From NCBI GenBank assembly GCA_965206615.1, contig CBDBKI010000005.1, forward strand, positions 2,604,001-2,668,000: a stretch of DNA of 64,000 nucleotides, read 5' to 3'. The notes under the pieces are model-generated. The model saw only the letters and a program-made list of their open reading frames with translations. It did not search any database and was not told where the DNA came from. This document shows positions 55,901 to 58,323 of this stretch, in pieces; within the stretch, counting starts at the first letter, position 1; every line of letters starts with the position of its first letter. Source of the DNA: VXNE01 sp965206615. Its GTDB lineage: Bacteria; Pseudomonadota; Gammaproteobacteria; Pseudomonadales; Azotimanducaceae. Both the position numbers and the translations under genes were made by a program.

Positions 55901-58323
55901 AGGCGATCCTGAACGCAGCCGCCCGAACGACGGCGACGACGCTGACGGTGTCGGTCGGCGCCGCGAGCGACACGGCGGTGCAGGGCACGGACTACGCGGC
56001 GGTCGCGAACTTCACGGTGACGATCGCGCCGGCGGTCCCGTCGGGCACTGCGTCCTTCGTGCTCGAACCCACGGACGACGCCATTGCCGAGGGCTCGGAG
56101 ACGGTGACGGTGTCCGGCACGACGGCGGGGCTCACCGTGCGGGACGCTCCACTGACGCTGGCCGACAACGACACGGCATCGACGACCGTCGAGCTGACGC
56201 TGACGCCGGCCACGGTTTCGGAGTCCGAGTCCTCGGCGGGAACGGCGGTGGAGGTGACGGCGACGCTGGACGCGGGTGCGCGGACGACGGCGACGACGCT
56301 GACGGTATCGGTCGGCGCGCCGGCCGACACGGCGCTGGCGAACATCGACTACGCGACGGTCGGGGATTTCGCGCTGACGATCGCGGCGGAGGCGGCCTCG
56401 GGCAAGGCGACGTTCACGTTCACGCCAATGGCCGACGAGATTGCCGAGGGCGCGGAGACGGTGACCGTGTCGGGCGCGCATGACGAACTGACGGTCAGCC
56501 CGGCCGAGTTGACGCTGGCCGACGACGATACCGAGTCGACGAACGTCGAGCTGACGCTGTCGCCGGCCACGGTGCTCGAATCGGCGGCACAGACGACGGT
56601 AGAGGTGACGGCGACGCTGGACGCCGGTGCGCGAACGACGGCGACGACGCTGACGGTGTCCGTGGGCGCGTCGGGCACGGCCCTGGCGGACACCGACTAC
56701 ACGGCGGTCGCGGACTTCGAGTTGACGATCGAGGCGCAGGCGGCGTCGGGCAAGGCGACGTTCACGTTCACGCCGACGGACGACGAACTCGACGAGGGCG
56801 ACGAGACGGTGACGGTGTCGGGCGCGACGACGGGACTTGCCGTGACGGGCGCCGAACTGACGCTGACCGACGACGACACGGCGTCGACGTCGGTCGAGCT
56901 GACGCTGTCGCCGGCCGCGGTTTCGGAGTCTGCGCTGGCGACGGCGGTTGAGGTGACGGCGACGCTGGACGCGGCCGCACGGACGACGGCGACGACGCTG
57001 ACCGTGTCCGTGGGTGCTCAGGGCGACTCGGCCGAGTCGGACACCGACTACGCGGCGGTCACGGACTTCGAGTTGACGATCGAGGCGGAGGCGAAATCGG
57101 GCACGGCGACGTTCACGTTCACGCCGACGGACGACGAACTCGACGAGGACGACGAGTCGGTGACGGTGTCGGGCACGACGACGGGACTTGCCGTGACGGG
57201 CGCCGAACTGACGCTGACCGACGACGACACGGAGTCGACGTCGGTCGAGCTGACGCTGTCGCCGGCCACGGTGCTCGAGTCGGCGGCGGCGACGACGGTG
57301 GAGGTGACGGCGACGCTGGATGCGGCCGCGCGCACGGCGGCGGCGACGCTGACCGTGTCGGTGGGCAGGTCGGGCGACACGGCGGTGGCCGGCACCGACT
57401 ACGAGGCGGTCGGGAACTTCGCACTGACGATCGCGGCGGAGGCGCAATCGGGCACGGCGACCTTTACCTTCACGCCGACCAACGACGACACGTTCGAGGA
57501 CGCCGAGACGGTGACGGTGTCGGGCGCGCACGGCGACCTGACGGTGACCTCGGCCGAACTGGAGTTGACCGACGACGACACGGAGTCGACCTCGGTCGCG
57601 CTGACGCTGTCGCCGGCCACGGTGCTCGAGTCTGCGGCGGGGACGGCGGTGGAGCTGACGGCGACGCTGGACGCCGGCGCGCGGACGATCGGCAACGACG
57701 CTGACGGTGTCGGTGGGCGAATCGGGCACGGCCGTGGCGGGCGCCGACTACGCGGCGGTCGGGGACTTCGCACTGACGATCGCCGCGGAGGCGGTGTCGG
57801 GCACGGCGACGTTCACGCTCACGCCGACGGACGACGACGTTGCCGAGGGCTCGGAGACGGTGACGGTGTCGGGCGCCCACGCCGACCTGACGGTGACCCC
57901 GGCCGATTTGACGCTGACCGACAACGACACGGCGTCGGTCTCGGTCGATCTGTCGCTGTCGCCGGATTCGGTGGCGGAGTCGGCGGCGGCGACGGCGGTG
58001 GAGGTGACGGCGACGCTGGACGCGGGCGCGCGGACCACGGCGACGACGCTGACGGTGACGGTGGGCGCGGCGGACGACGGCGCCCTGTCGGGCACCGACT
58101 ACGCGGCGGTCGAGGCCTTCGAACTGACGATCGAGGCAGAGGCGGCTTCGGGCGCGACGACGTTCACGTTCACCCCGACGGCCGACGCACTCGACGAGCA
58201 GGCGGAGTCGGTAACGGTGTCGGGCACGCACGGCGACCTGACGGTGAACTCGGCCACGTTGACGCTGACCGACGACGCGTTCAGGTCTGGAGACCTGCGC
58301 CTCGCGGGCGGCGAGACGCCTGA
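28990..58323 (+). CDS. Giant secreted Calx-beta repeat protein with metzincin protease domain (main part; frame broken at 57689)
   Basis: As sequenced the frame encodes 9,777 residues, but everything after nt 57689 is out-of-frame Gly/Arg/Asp sequence. Deleting one T there joins it to the frame ending at 60775, giving about 10,594 residues. GTG 28990 has AGGG 7 nt upstream; ATG 29014 or 29098 are alternatives. The hydrophobic signal core LPLLAVVFGMCLVAFAAPA lies only at residues 105-123, so the leader is unusually long. Then come an unknown N-domain, three 7-residue repeats (~364-384), a plant-type LRR (~395-530), a metzincin (HELGHVLGLLHD at 694-705, Met-turn M856) and, from ~910, roughly 70 acidic Calx-beta-type domains ending in DDD or DND. 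Predicted secreted, Ca2+-binding adhesin or protease-adhesin. No beta-barrel, LPXTG or RTX secretion signal is seen. Confidence 0.85.
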   Translation: MATVRRTSMSGVRRKGTECAVGVDRSTSTRTSADGQMELTGLPRLPWGPDWRPREWRARAPCERRDATPRRTRPASPPGRPTTSQAPVNRRRSTAPAPSFASLRLPLLAVVFGMCLVAFAAPARGQAPELVSVPDDVANVRAPALFSALTDEERVQALASNMPQRAPAFDSADPGRFRVVRIDLSALGDIDRALAAAQADSGSVRDHPRAAGQAAPAGAAPGSPGRPAGPVGADAEPAHEFTFNPFDDVVETVVLTTREDTSLGGSALTGYLVDEPYTSLVSIAVHEGSVTGFVVRLESVYEILPAGNGLIGVNEIPELPEDFEDCDVIEPSVRVDEAGNPVPANPDGVQTTGADAGAGWAGGESVAEGRESVAEGREAVAEGREVTLDPDAIASDRAALMALFASAGGLVWNENEAWGSDRPLDEWYGVQTRGGRVWQLNLKGNGLRGVVPAEIENLDQLVLLDLSHNELEGDLPVGLFAGPAFRTLSLQVNPALRGEWPAADLARWSQTYVDVRGTEVCVQDARDWARRVSYRGLHCPTVAAHEDVTIDLGIVLHPDIVARYGGDMERMESAAGALIAGVNRIFERSGTGVVWRLAGVVDGESTGRHSNNFRHSPWDSIDRLYRRDGQMDHVLDWRNTVGADVVLYFNHRVGCGGVAFITPQITKNGLEGQSFIGYAATNCGFPWNIRTSAHELGHVLGLLHDRNQVFGFHEDPEQRCEGFCGNRFTGTVYGFGGFSPRAYAFHRDRWDRGADGGDLIAGRENATTWVSAHGSGAANGPDGRPDGGPDDARGESNANRPDARSRDSVSGAPAAVSALPTPGTTTAPVTQSPSAASGRFRARTPTGVLGHWRTVMTYQSPVAYCPPILYFTNPDLITADDEALGNADLVNTKYLLGPSDSARTMMWTREVVAGYRGTVANQVRFEVSTATATEGAYAEVKVLLEEPAVRRIVIDLSIEPLDATSYDDFAAPATVAFAPGENERTLRITALDDSLVEGPERVQLGFRNLPEGVTSVAERTVVVTLADNDGAGLRVDDAVALEGGSARFQVTLDQPPATDLRITYSTTDGSATAAGGDYTAARARTLTVAATATTVEIAVAVRADSEDEAPETFTVSVSASLDGTTVEATATGTILDGSVLLPAPRIDTAPVAADWPLLPAGLDGTSEFRLLFVTSAARDARSTDIDAYNRFVQGRAAAGHVALGPYAPGFRAVGRVVGTDAAANTGLPASTGATPVPVFWLNGGRIVADSAALLSGSWQTQATRDETGREGRASCPLGGALCVFTGQDKNALDGWVLGGGTNPLVDSPGPWVTVGRPSVDGGGVDAEVVASPRLVMPFYGLSPVFQAQAGLALPVASVADTSAEESAGEMHFVVTLDRAPTTDLTVGYATADGSALVGDDYEAAAGRLRFTAAETAKTVTVTLVTDGDAEGSEYFRLTLGEGQNVRIEPAGATATGRISDQDELPGVRLLDPRRDVVEGQGVFAVFGVSLERPASGAVTLAYETVEGSAGATDYTALSGTLTLSAGTDLASIPVALLDDAEHENDESFLLAVSEVRGARLVGGAAARATIVDDDAPQDEPARVRHGVASNWSLIPTGLGVDDEFHLLFVTSGKRGAGSADIGEYNDFVRAHAAAGDVDIGASASRFRAVAGTARWPEGVTVFANTGTEQTRTTGRPIYWLGGARIAPHYAAFYDHGSEYAGNAQWESRTPVDESGDTVAGNCTVESASEVCVYTGFHPRYPLGGHYVTAGVPTSDPADGPETGLAHPALTPTRAHHTHLPLYGLSPVYRVMPATHVFPTLSVADATATESAGAVAFTVTLSAATTLDVSVAYETAPGTARGSADTPSGPDYATRTGTLVVPAGHTTGTIRVALEDDVLDEPDETFTVTLRHPSNATLDDASATGTITDDDPLPTLTAAVAKARFAESDSIEVDVRLSDPSGYEVTVQYATVAGSATADEDYLATTGTLTFRAGETNDTVRVAVVNDHRHEPGGDETLLLRFQSATQAQFAGPAESIEVRISIQDDDAAQLPLASITAASPAVAEGGTVDVTVALSRAPASAVVIPVELRYAGGATGSDVSVASSALRRTFTPGGALSQTFEVGATDDTHNDDGESIRLRLRLPAGVARGDPTELTIYIADDDGAGVSVSDDAIQVPEGGSAPYRVALLASPATADGDVVVTLGGTSGSDLTVSPTALTFDASNWQTAQTVVVQAADDADALVDTPVPLTHVAAGPGYPRVRGPVVVATITEDDRAQVSWSAAAVTAGEASTTASFVVELSARSTAVVSVDYRTSDGTAQAPGDYDAVSGTAQFDHLTTEKTIRVPIRDDAVDEDESETFSVTLSNSVNADLVAPQVTTGQIEDNDLPMVRASFAAEVYTVTEGGTETVTVNLDRAPERALSLALTAAELGETQRLDYHVPEALTFDADQESASFVFSAVDDFDNDDGERLVLSLTGLPPGVTVGAPETATVHIDDNDEPAVVLSHPTVRVAEGGQSEYTVALATTPSGPVVVTLDLPADSVVDVAPRSLSFTATDWATAQTVTLTVPNDDDLAEPPPMVLAHVAAGADYGGVTAALTVTVGGNDYATVSVADSAADEGSGYLAFEVALDRPAGGDVTVDYATVGSVASAPADYEHVDGRLRFASGVARQTVRVPLVDDDVDEPDETFTLALSEPRNAVFGDQRETVSAVGTIRDDDHPVVAVSFAANAYATEEGASAALLVQVDKDPGRTLVVPVAATPGAGVSAADYRAPDSVTFVAGGPLTQTFAVTAVDDMDDEADEAVTFSLSPGTGATHGAIAEAVVHLVDNDGRGIVLSNHAPRVPEGGTGTYTVALASRPSADVVVTLAVTEGADLSVTPGALNFARDAFATAQSVTLAAAADQDAVPDPPVEIGHTAVGGDYDGESAAVTATIVEAHRPTLTVADASAAEGAGRIDFEVRLDVAAAGVVTVDYATFGGTATAPRDYLDTRGTLRFLPGVTTRTVRVPVRDDGVDDAVESATFTLHFAELRNAAFPDGADSLSAVGTIEDDDLPRVAVAFGAAVAAVVEGGVPASVEVGLDKKPERSLSIPLVVSGTASPGDYRIVPQTVEFAVGGALVRTVEITATEDDYDDGDETVRIALPATLPPGVFAGQPDRVAVHLTDDDRRGIEVMPQPLHVDAGRERAYTVRLLTRPTVPPVVVSVGVPPDNHLGVSPDRLVFNAADWSSTRTLRLSAESVAGKRTVAIGHAAAGGDYTGLSVPVTALTRARKPTVTVADVSQQESEGYMNFTVKLDGPGTGVAVEYATTYRRGKAKAQDFIAASGTVRFDSNETQRVIRVELVDDDVPENDELFLLYVENPTNARFASGSWYSYAWGTILDEDPARYQVSLDAGRVGVQQASLPEDNFQRPVPLTVRLDRPWKNGFSAAIPLIHTYLGGATSSDFNDVPQTVYVNKYDGGQSGKTELWVADDHVVDPGESVIFSLGTLPTGMTQKGPGQVIVHLSNDDRYELHATPRTMLLLEDAPPRSIDVRLGWQPRSPVTVEAQGWAGTDLVVSPATLTFSAARRTGRLEVSARPDADAETDDPVTLRLVSSGTSRSGRIETSVTARIADKDRPVFAAEPVAVSEGSGTAPVTVTLDRRPIRAATLGYETVAATAEVPSDYTRVSGTLTFAVGETSKTVAIPITDDDIDEEEEERFDLVLKDAGNAELPLLVPSMVVPVTIADNDDPRVVVSLSSPRAEALEAGSVKDPLLFGNVSAGNSSTVPLGGYRQPSENRVDEVVVRITTGKYRRGYVLAGIEFEMWRFNAKELYATDNAGNSAYQNAADQELRSVPIVELVPGWRGNDERIALTLDPGVDPGDYDGALVRHMYRPPPGTALEPGTAYWLRIRLADESYVLGESHDPLPTVVGVADGPPDDGSLRDWPPVEWYHLARRSEERATWYRGSVRMRMVGWPDQGAEVTASLDRDPERTLEIPLTSAPADGADAADYYGVPAVVTFEAGVVAQAFRVGATDDDVDDDDEAVQLGFGELPPRVTSAGGLKVALIDDDVIGIDVDVEALVLNEGDEARYTVALTSEPSAAVTVTIDAGSDPAVAVAPATLTFQPAAWSTLQTVVVTSAADDDALSPVATSVTHTATGGDYTDVAAPVTVTVRVVDTTLLVLSFDETDFAVDESGQSVTLTVRVDQVSDRDVGVGIYTEDWTATGSRPEFDGDYGSYSERLTFEAGGTLTQTLSIDIHDDGFDEEDEAFDVFLAAPQAGEVKSDAGSVRVTITDDDLPQLRVAFGGLAQGPLPPKPLIPWPPRPAYLGNLPANADQTPLRVGGERFAEDINVAGNRIYKAARIRFQTGRTYASHALHGVRLDIASADVGAVPTVVLAEVPYGQPPLADYLSCSEAVYECIQLSPPSGQLAAGTAFFTAPPGADLKARTEYVLLVADDSSVRLARDSAVSALGSYRLKMTSSRTYRAWPGWRHNSVEHLLFRANLGTWENQIPNTSRRPVYEIVADGLTPSTGVILAVEQRRIDENGGATAIDVTGVLNGQVRAADTAIALSLGAPGDTADSPGDYAPGSATLVVPAGEFEGTVALEVMPVDDDEAELDETIAIVGVTPGLPVEPASIWLTDDDRGQGIRTELYEDQHGELTVTLSRTPAETTFEVPITVAEFGGVSADDYSVGPLAVTFGVDMPLERTLTITAAEDRIDDDGEGVSLGFGTLPEHVSSGEPDETRVEILDDDLRAVSVRPTEFDVMEGDSVTYNVVLRSEPTATVEVRVVSAGLAATDLELPDSGVTLTFAPGTWYVPQPVTLRTTADVDEDTDAPLLVPHTAHGGDYDGIAVAPVTVRIQEEPPDAGRSVDVAFGSDAYRATEGGAAAVVAVHLHGDPEEQVVVPLRTEPGGGAAAEDFSGVPETVTFTPDGSRVQTFSLTATDDDDDVDDGRTAVLSFGALPPGLASTFPRSTVVSLIDDDTDGIVLSSTSAAVSEGGVALYTVRLATAPSETVTVSIDVPPGDLSATPGALTFAPATWSTARSVTLSAAADLDAIRDAPVAVAHAATGGGADTVYEGLTGPVLTVTITEDDTPALSVADAVVGEGDGTVEFTVLLDRVTDRDVHVDYETHGGTATLSLDYELTTGSLRIPAGVLSGTISVPVLDDEDDEDDETFGLTLDNPVHAIFPGGAAVATATATIEDDDLPVVVHVAFAGSSYSVAEGDVDADDDAIGVAVVITLDDAPEREVVVPLTHAGANGATAADYSGVPATVVFGAAQTSATIHVVATDDAIAESGEEVRLTLGPSSTDGVETGAPATATVRLLDNDVRGVDLSEAELAVAEGAGGNYTVVLTSEPTAPVTVTVDGTDGTDVSPSPATLTFTATDYASAQTVTLSVGEDDDALADDPVVLEHSATGGDYDGVAIPPLRVVIEENDVPTLELRAQAVTVSEAAGVAQIVVALDGASSKPVAVSYETADGTAEDGPDYLGTAGVLTFAAGRETLTLDVHIVPDDEDDAETETFTVTFVDPVDGKFADAVESLIATVTITDDDLPEVAVRFGSTDYVGPEGGDAVLAVHLEPAPERQVVVPLAAAGVAGASAADYSGVPEALTFGAADTVREFTVVVAEDDLDDDDEQVSIRLGSLDDTATEGFDYLPVGDIGLTIAAGATSASATFTIAPVDDAAAEGGEAAVVTGATPAAGFDVGGARLDLRDDDRISEEVRLSVSPSVVPEGSAAVPVTVTATLDGTARGTATVLTVAVGATGDSAVSGTDYATVPPVALTIAANATAGTATFTFTPTADDAGEGGESASVSGVVDGGGLAVVDAVLHLADADRASSRVGLSLSPGGVGEADAATSVTVTATLDAQARDVATLVTVRVGWAPPRVLPTQDVTTVHLADDDERGVTVSDTDLTVPEDGSASYTVVLDSEPAAAVVVTPGLPEAAGDLSLTTGALTFTASTWETAQTVTVAAVADADAIADPPVTLSHDASGGGYESVPIDAVQVTITENDTPVLSVTPAATVAEAAGALTVVLALDRQSDWAGVAYETQDGTAQAPGDYAATGGLAVFDSASTSFTFTVAIHDDAVDEAESETFSLVLSEPQGLSFTDGATTFTVQHAIRDDDLPAVRVSYSQAVYAGTEGSSAAVTVVVDRDPEGRLEIPLTHQPGTGVAAADYGGVPGQVVFGTGVTEQSFNVAVTDNDVDQDGKTVTLGFGDRLPSRAAAGTPATASLHLADNDTRGVSVAATDLLVTEGATATYGIALRTRPTSAARVTVTVPTAAELAVSPSTLTFAPDAWATALSFTVAASHDDDAIGDAAVTLTHSVAGGDYAAASVDAVRVTVIEDDLPAVDVTRAVTVSESAGAASFAVTLDRATDKAVTVAYATADGSAVAPGDYTAIRDTLTFAARATSQTLAVAIVDDTDDEADAETFELQLSRPANARLKGQSATLTATATISDDDDPEVTVAFETAVVVANEGQAGIVAVVVDQDPQRTLVIPVLSTPGLGATTADYSGVPGSVTFTAGGTRRQTFSVMATDDDVDDDGETVALRFGTLPPRVEAGDPATSTVHLGDNDSKSARVQASVGGGRDLAVVEGGTASYGVTLSSKPSANVVVTVDHAPGTDLSTSGALTFTPGDWSVEQPVTVTAAEDDDALDDDPITLTHTLRGGGYDDVDIGAVTVTIIENDRPVMDVVRAITVAEDAGTVDFEVTLDQAGSTDVTVDYGTSDDTATAPDDYTRTDGTLTVAAGARTVTVSVPVIDDSVSEALEETFALVLDNPTGAALVGDANELTATATLTDNDDPDVTLRFASAVYTVAEGGETVVQALLDAAPRRQVVVPLTGERYGGVTAADYSGVAQALTFGATDTTRAFTVTAADDSVDDDGERVSIRLGPPGDTATEGVDYLGVPDFELTIPAGDSAASATFTVSPTDDAAAEGGEAALVTGAADGLDVDGTRLGLRDDDAESGAVLLSVSPSVVAEGSAAVPVTVTAMLDGAGRGAATVLTVAVGATGDSAVSGTDYAAVPAVALTIAANDTAATAAFTFTPTADAADEGGESVTVTGAVDGDGLAVVGAVLRLADDDRASSRLGLSVSPAVVSELAQPTAVSVTATLDGRPRTEPTTVTVRVGWRPPGLSLIPPVVATVHLTDDDERGVTVSEQTLSIAEGDSASYTVALDSEPTGPVVVEVEVPDDAALSVAPPALTFAPASWTEAQTLTVATAADDDAVAPAPVLLGHTVSGGDYAGQPVSPVTVHVGDYTVPTVSLARAGANPEIPVGGLSVAESAGQVAFSVRLSGASTKSVAVTYRTADGTALAGEDYVAAFGSLTFAPGGGLEQTFTVTVIDDPRDEDSAQAFTLELTAPVGATLGEPRQATVTIQDNDGPPTVGLPSVAQTVAEMAGSVMVGVTLSAPSDRVVTVTYATADGPAPTDAAAVAAKSVEDYVTASGTITFAAGASSQDIEIDLHDDEIHEGEFAAFTVTLASPVNANLGTDSVNVQVIDDDTVTVDLAATSVIVQEGDPASMAAVLSTISEFDTTFAYETEDGTAHAPGDYTASGHTVLTVAPGRTAARIDVATAVDDLDEADETFKVRLSAQGDLAPTLGAALATVTIESDDMAPQLTVSAAPEGVSEGAGPLVFTVGLDAPSGRAVTVDYSVIDLSTTAGKDFTAVPDGTLTFAAGIEEQTLSVTILQDTVDEATEALRLDLSNPVNAVLSDVTSAIGLIVDDDATPTLTLTLTPDTVVEDGGRSTITASLSGTSSETVEIVLLATPEPPARMVDFKMEWAGDIDEGDEEGDEEGDEEGEGDGEGEGDGVGDAGRVGVAAAGGGNDRAGAAAASGDVGGDRGRVRAGSPDSPPDGARLTIAPGAKASTETVTIVAVADTVDTPDKVVAISAIESVGGHGVAAPQPVNLGITDDDDTADSVALEVVPETVRESAGPTEFTVTATFEDEVARHTETVVTVTVGGTGDGATSGTDYTAPAPIELTIPAFAPSGTASFTLTPIEDEIDEADESISLAGATSGLTVTDAALTLVDVNTVPKASLQFGSLRISEKGGETGMLAMLSHPSSESTVVSVQLGTQGRSAVPARTYLPPDDPGADADSDGFTLTHSSLTIDPGATSSRTTAMIKAVDNQVAEEDKVVTVSGTAQNGLGVRDPDGGRLIITDDDPESTSLMLSLSPDMVAEQAAATAVVVTAALNAGARLTATTLTVSVGAASDTAASGVDYAAVADFELTIAAAATSGAATFTFTPDDDVLGEGIETVTVTVSGGHGSLAVTPAQLQLTDDETLSTEIVLDVTPTSVAEDAGPVPVVLTAMLNGGARRDATAVSVSVGDPGDSALEGTDYADVPNVALTIAADATSGTATFTFTPTDDNTFEGTETVKVSGMHSELTVSPATLALNDNDRASAAVALTLSPDAVSESAAATDVVVTATLDKGARASATTLTVSVGAPGDTAASGTDYAAVAAFELTIAAHATFGTATFPFAPTDDGLGEGVETLTVSGAHGELTVNPARLTLTDDETVSTEVTLAVAPASVAENAGPTPVVLTATLDGGTRPATTLVAVSVGAPTDSAVSGTDYGTVLDFILTIAAEATSGTATFTFEPTDDVVFEDAETVTVSGTTAGLDVTDGALTLTSEDAESASVELSLSPDSVRESASGTPVQVTATLDAGARSTATTLSVSVGGAGDTAESGTDYAAVVGFELTIPAASRSGTATFTFTPTNDDTSEEAETVTVSGTTAAAGLAVTNGALTLTDDDAASTSVELSLSPATLPESAVATPVVVTATLNAAARVTATTLTVSVGDAGDTAVATTDYTAVVPFELTIPADATSAAATFTLTPTDDILGEDDESVTVSGATVGLDVTAAALTLTDDDGKSTSVELTLSPDSVRESASGTPVQVTATLDAGARTTATTLTVSVGGPGDTAESGTDYAAVAGFELTIPAESRSGTGTFTFTPTNDETSEGDESVQVSGTTAGLSVPNVALTLADDDAPSTWVALALEPATVVESGSGTAVEVKAILNAAARTTATTLTVSVGAASDTAVQGTDYAAVANFTVTIAPAVPSGTASFVLEPTDDAIAEGSETVTVSGTTAGLTVRDAPLTLADNDTASTTVELTLTPATVSESESSAGTAVEVTATLDAGARTTATTLTVSVGAPADTALANIDYATVGDFALTIAAEAASGKATFTFTPMADEIAEGAETVTVSGAHDELTVSPAELTLADDDTESTNVELTLSPATVLESAAQTTVEVTATLDAGARTTATTLTVSVGASGTALADTDYTAVADFELTIEAQAASGKATFTFTPTDDELDEGDETVTVSGATTGLAVTGAELTLTDDDTASTSVELTLSPAAVSESALATAVEVTATLDAAARTTATTLTVSVGAQGDSAESDTDYAAVTDFELTIEAEAKSGTATFTFTPTDDELDEDDESVTVSGTTTGLAVTGAELTLTDDDTESTSVELTLSPATVLESAAATTVEVTATLDAAARTAAATLTVSVGRSGDTAVAGTDYEAVGNFALTIAAEAQSGTATFTFTPTNDDTFEDAETVTVSGAHGDLTVTSAELELTDDDTESTSVALTLSPATVLESAAGTAVELTATLDAGARTIGNDADGVGGRIGHGRGGRRLRGGRGLRTDDRRGGGVGHGDVHAHADGRRRCRGLGDGDGVGRPRRPDGDPGRFDADRQRHGVGLGRSVAVAGFGGGVGGGDGGGGDGDAGRGRADHGDDADGDGGRGGRRRPVGHRLRGGRGLRTDDRGRGGFGRDDVHVHPDGRRTRRAGGVGNGVGHARRPDGELGHVDADRRRVQVWRPAPRGRRDA
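30079..30141 (+). repeat. 21-bp tandem repeat x3 inside the giant gene
   Basis: GAGTCGGTCGCGGAGGGTCG(C) at 30079-30099, 30100-30120 and, with GCC for TCG, 30121-30141. It encodes ESVAEGR x2 and EAVAEGR, a charged flexible linker between the N-domain and the LRR. Prone to copy-number change. Confidence 0.9.
30172..30610 (+). other. N-terminal leucine-rich-repeat domain of the giant protein
   Basis: An LRRNT-like start (DRAALMALFASAGGLVWNEN, EAWGSDRPLDEWYGVQT), then LRRs of plant/receptor type (RVWQLNLKGNGLRGVVPAEI, QLVLLDLSHNELEGDLP) and a Cys-containing cap (GTEVCVQDARDWARR...LHCP). A likely ligand-recognition module directly before the protease. Confidence 0.8.
30620..31770 (+). other. Metzincin-type zinc metalloprotease domain of the giant protein
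   Basis: The zinc-binding motif H694-E-L-G-H698-VL-G701-LL-H704-D is at nt 31069-31104, preceded by a YAATNCGFPWNIRTSAHELG lead. The Met-turn TVMTYQSP (M856, nt 31555) is about 150 residues later, because a low-complexity Gly/Pro/Asp/Ser insert (~nt 31300-31520) separates the two. CPPILYFTNPDL after the Met-turn is typical of secreted bacterial metzincins. All catalytic residues are present, so it is probably active. Confidence 0.85.
32401..33045 (+). other. Inserted 'LLFVTS' module, copy 1
   Basis: About 200 residues: WPLLPAGLDGTSEFRLLFVT, DIDAYNRFVQGRAAAGHV, NTGLPASTGATPVPVFWLNG, CVFTGQDKNAL, MPFYGLSPVFQ. Paralogous to copy 2 at 33724-34380. No domain name known to me; it resembles an unnamed module seen in other large bacterial repeat proteins. 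Two Cys could form a disulphide. Confidence 0.6.
33724..34380 (+). other. Inserted 'LLFVTS' module, copy 2
   Basis: Same pattern as copy 1: WSLIPTGLGVDDEFHLLFVT, DIGEYNDFVRAHAAAGDV, NTGTEQTRTTGRPIYWLGGA, CVYTGFHPRYPLGGHY, LPLYGLSPVYRV. The copies are separated by a pair of Calx-beta units, so module and spacer may have duplicated together. Confidence 0.6.
40108..40785 (+). other. Inserted beta-sandwich module, copy 1 (choice-of-anchor-like)
   Basis: LLFGNVSAGNSSTVPLGGYR, then VVVRITTGKYRRGYVLAGIE, then PPPGTALEPGTAYWLRIRLAD, a layout like choice-of-anchor R-type domains. Its partner is at 41756-42440. Identity is by pattern only. Confidence 0.4.
41756..42440 (+). other. Inserted beta-sandwich module, copy 2 (choice-of-anchor-like)
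   Basis: AYLGNLPANADQTPLRVGGE, AARIRFQTGRTYASHALHGV, PPGADLKARTEYVLLVADDS, WPGWRHNSVEHLLFRANLG. Same order of elements as copy 1, about 1.65 kb downstream. It contains a short Cys pair (SCSEAVYECIQL) absent from copy 1. Confidence 0.4.
45531..46620 (+). repeat. Internal segmental duplication, copy 1
   Basis: Multi-domain block from RFGSTDYVGPEGGDAV through RLSVSPSVVPEGSAAVPVTV, TADDAGEGGESASVSG and TVRVGWAPPRVLP to DDDERGVTVS. Colinear with copy 2 exactly 3,741 bp downstream (measured at GAG 46567 and GAG 50308). Both contain the same odd unit truncated after TVRVGW.PP. Confidence 0.85.
49258..50360 (+). repeat. Internal segmental duplication, copy 2
   Basis: Colinear with copy 1: RFASAVYTVAEGGETV, LLSVSPSVVAEGSAAVPVTV, TADAADEGGESVTVTG, TVRVGWRPPGLSLIP, DDDERGVTVS. 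The offset of 3,741 bp (1,247 codons) keeps frame, so duplications run over several domains at once. Confidence 0.85.
52219..52290 (+). repeat. 12-bp tandem repeat encoding an acidic linker
   Basis: Six units derived from GAAGGCGACGAA, encoding EGDE, EGDE, EGDE, EGEG, DGEG, EGDG, followed by a Gly/Ala-rich stretch. A polyacidic, flexible spacer between Calx-beta units and a likely length-variable site. Confidence 0.9.
53356..58277 (+). repeat. Array of 14 near-identical ~351-bp repeats
   Basis: Fourteen tandem Calx-beta-type units of ~115-119 residues. Consensus: STSVELTLSPATVxESAxxT, VxVTATLDAGARTTATTLTV, SVGAxGDTAxxGTDYAAVxx, FELTIAAEAxSGTATFTFTP, TDDxxxEGxETVTVSGxxxx, LTVTxAxLTLTDDD. Units start with (E/A/K)ST after each DDD. 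They are far more alike than the rest of the protein, pointing to recent expansion or gene conversion. Very Thr/Ser-rich. The single T at 57689 that breaks the frame is in the 13th unit. Confidence 0.88.
57689..57689 (+). other. Single-base insertion (frameshift) in the giant gene
   Basis: The unit consensus codes TTATTL as ACGACGGC(G/A)ACGACGCTG; here it reads ACGA-T-CGGCAACGACGCTG. Removing T57689 restores TTATTLTVSVG and joins the 28990 frame to the 57707-60775 frame. The site is neither a homopolymer nor a slippery heptamer. Confidence 0.9.

Noticed and set aside
57689..57720. Programmed ribosomal frameshift
   Set aside because: No slippery heptamer, pseudoknot or nearby Shine-Dalgarno-like stimulator is seen; a one-base insertion restores a repeat consensus exactly, which fits mutation or assembly error better.
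29302..57729. Many long minus-strand open frames opposite the giant gene (for example 42235-47025 and 55411-57729)
   Set aside because: They mirror the repeated GAC/ACG/GTG codons of the sense strand, are Arg/Val/Gly-rich, lack any domain, and repeat with the same period as the sense repeats. They are shadows.
53356..58277. CRISPR array
   Set aside because: The regular ~351-bp spacing is coding domain repetition with conserved frame, not short repeats with unique spacers.
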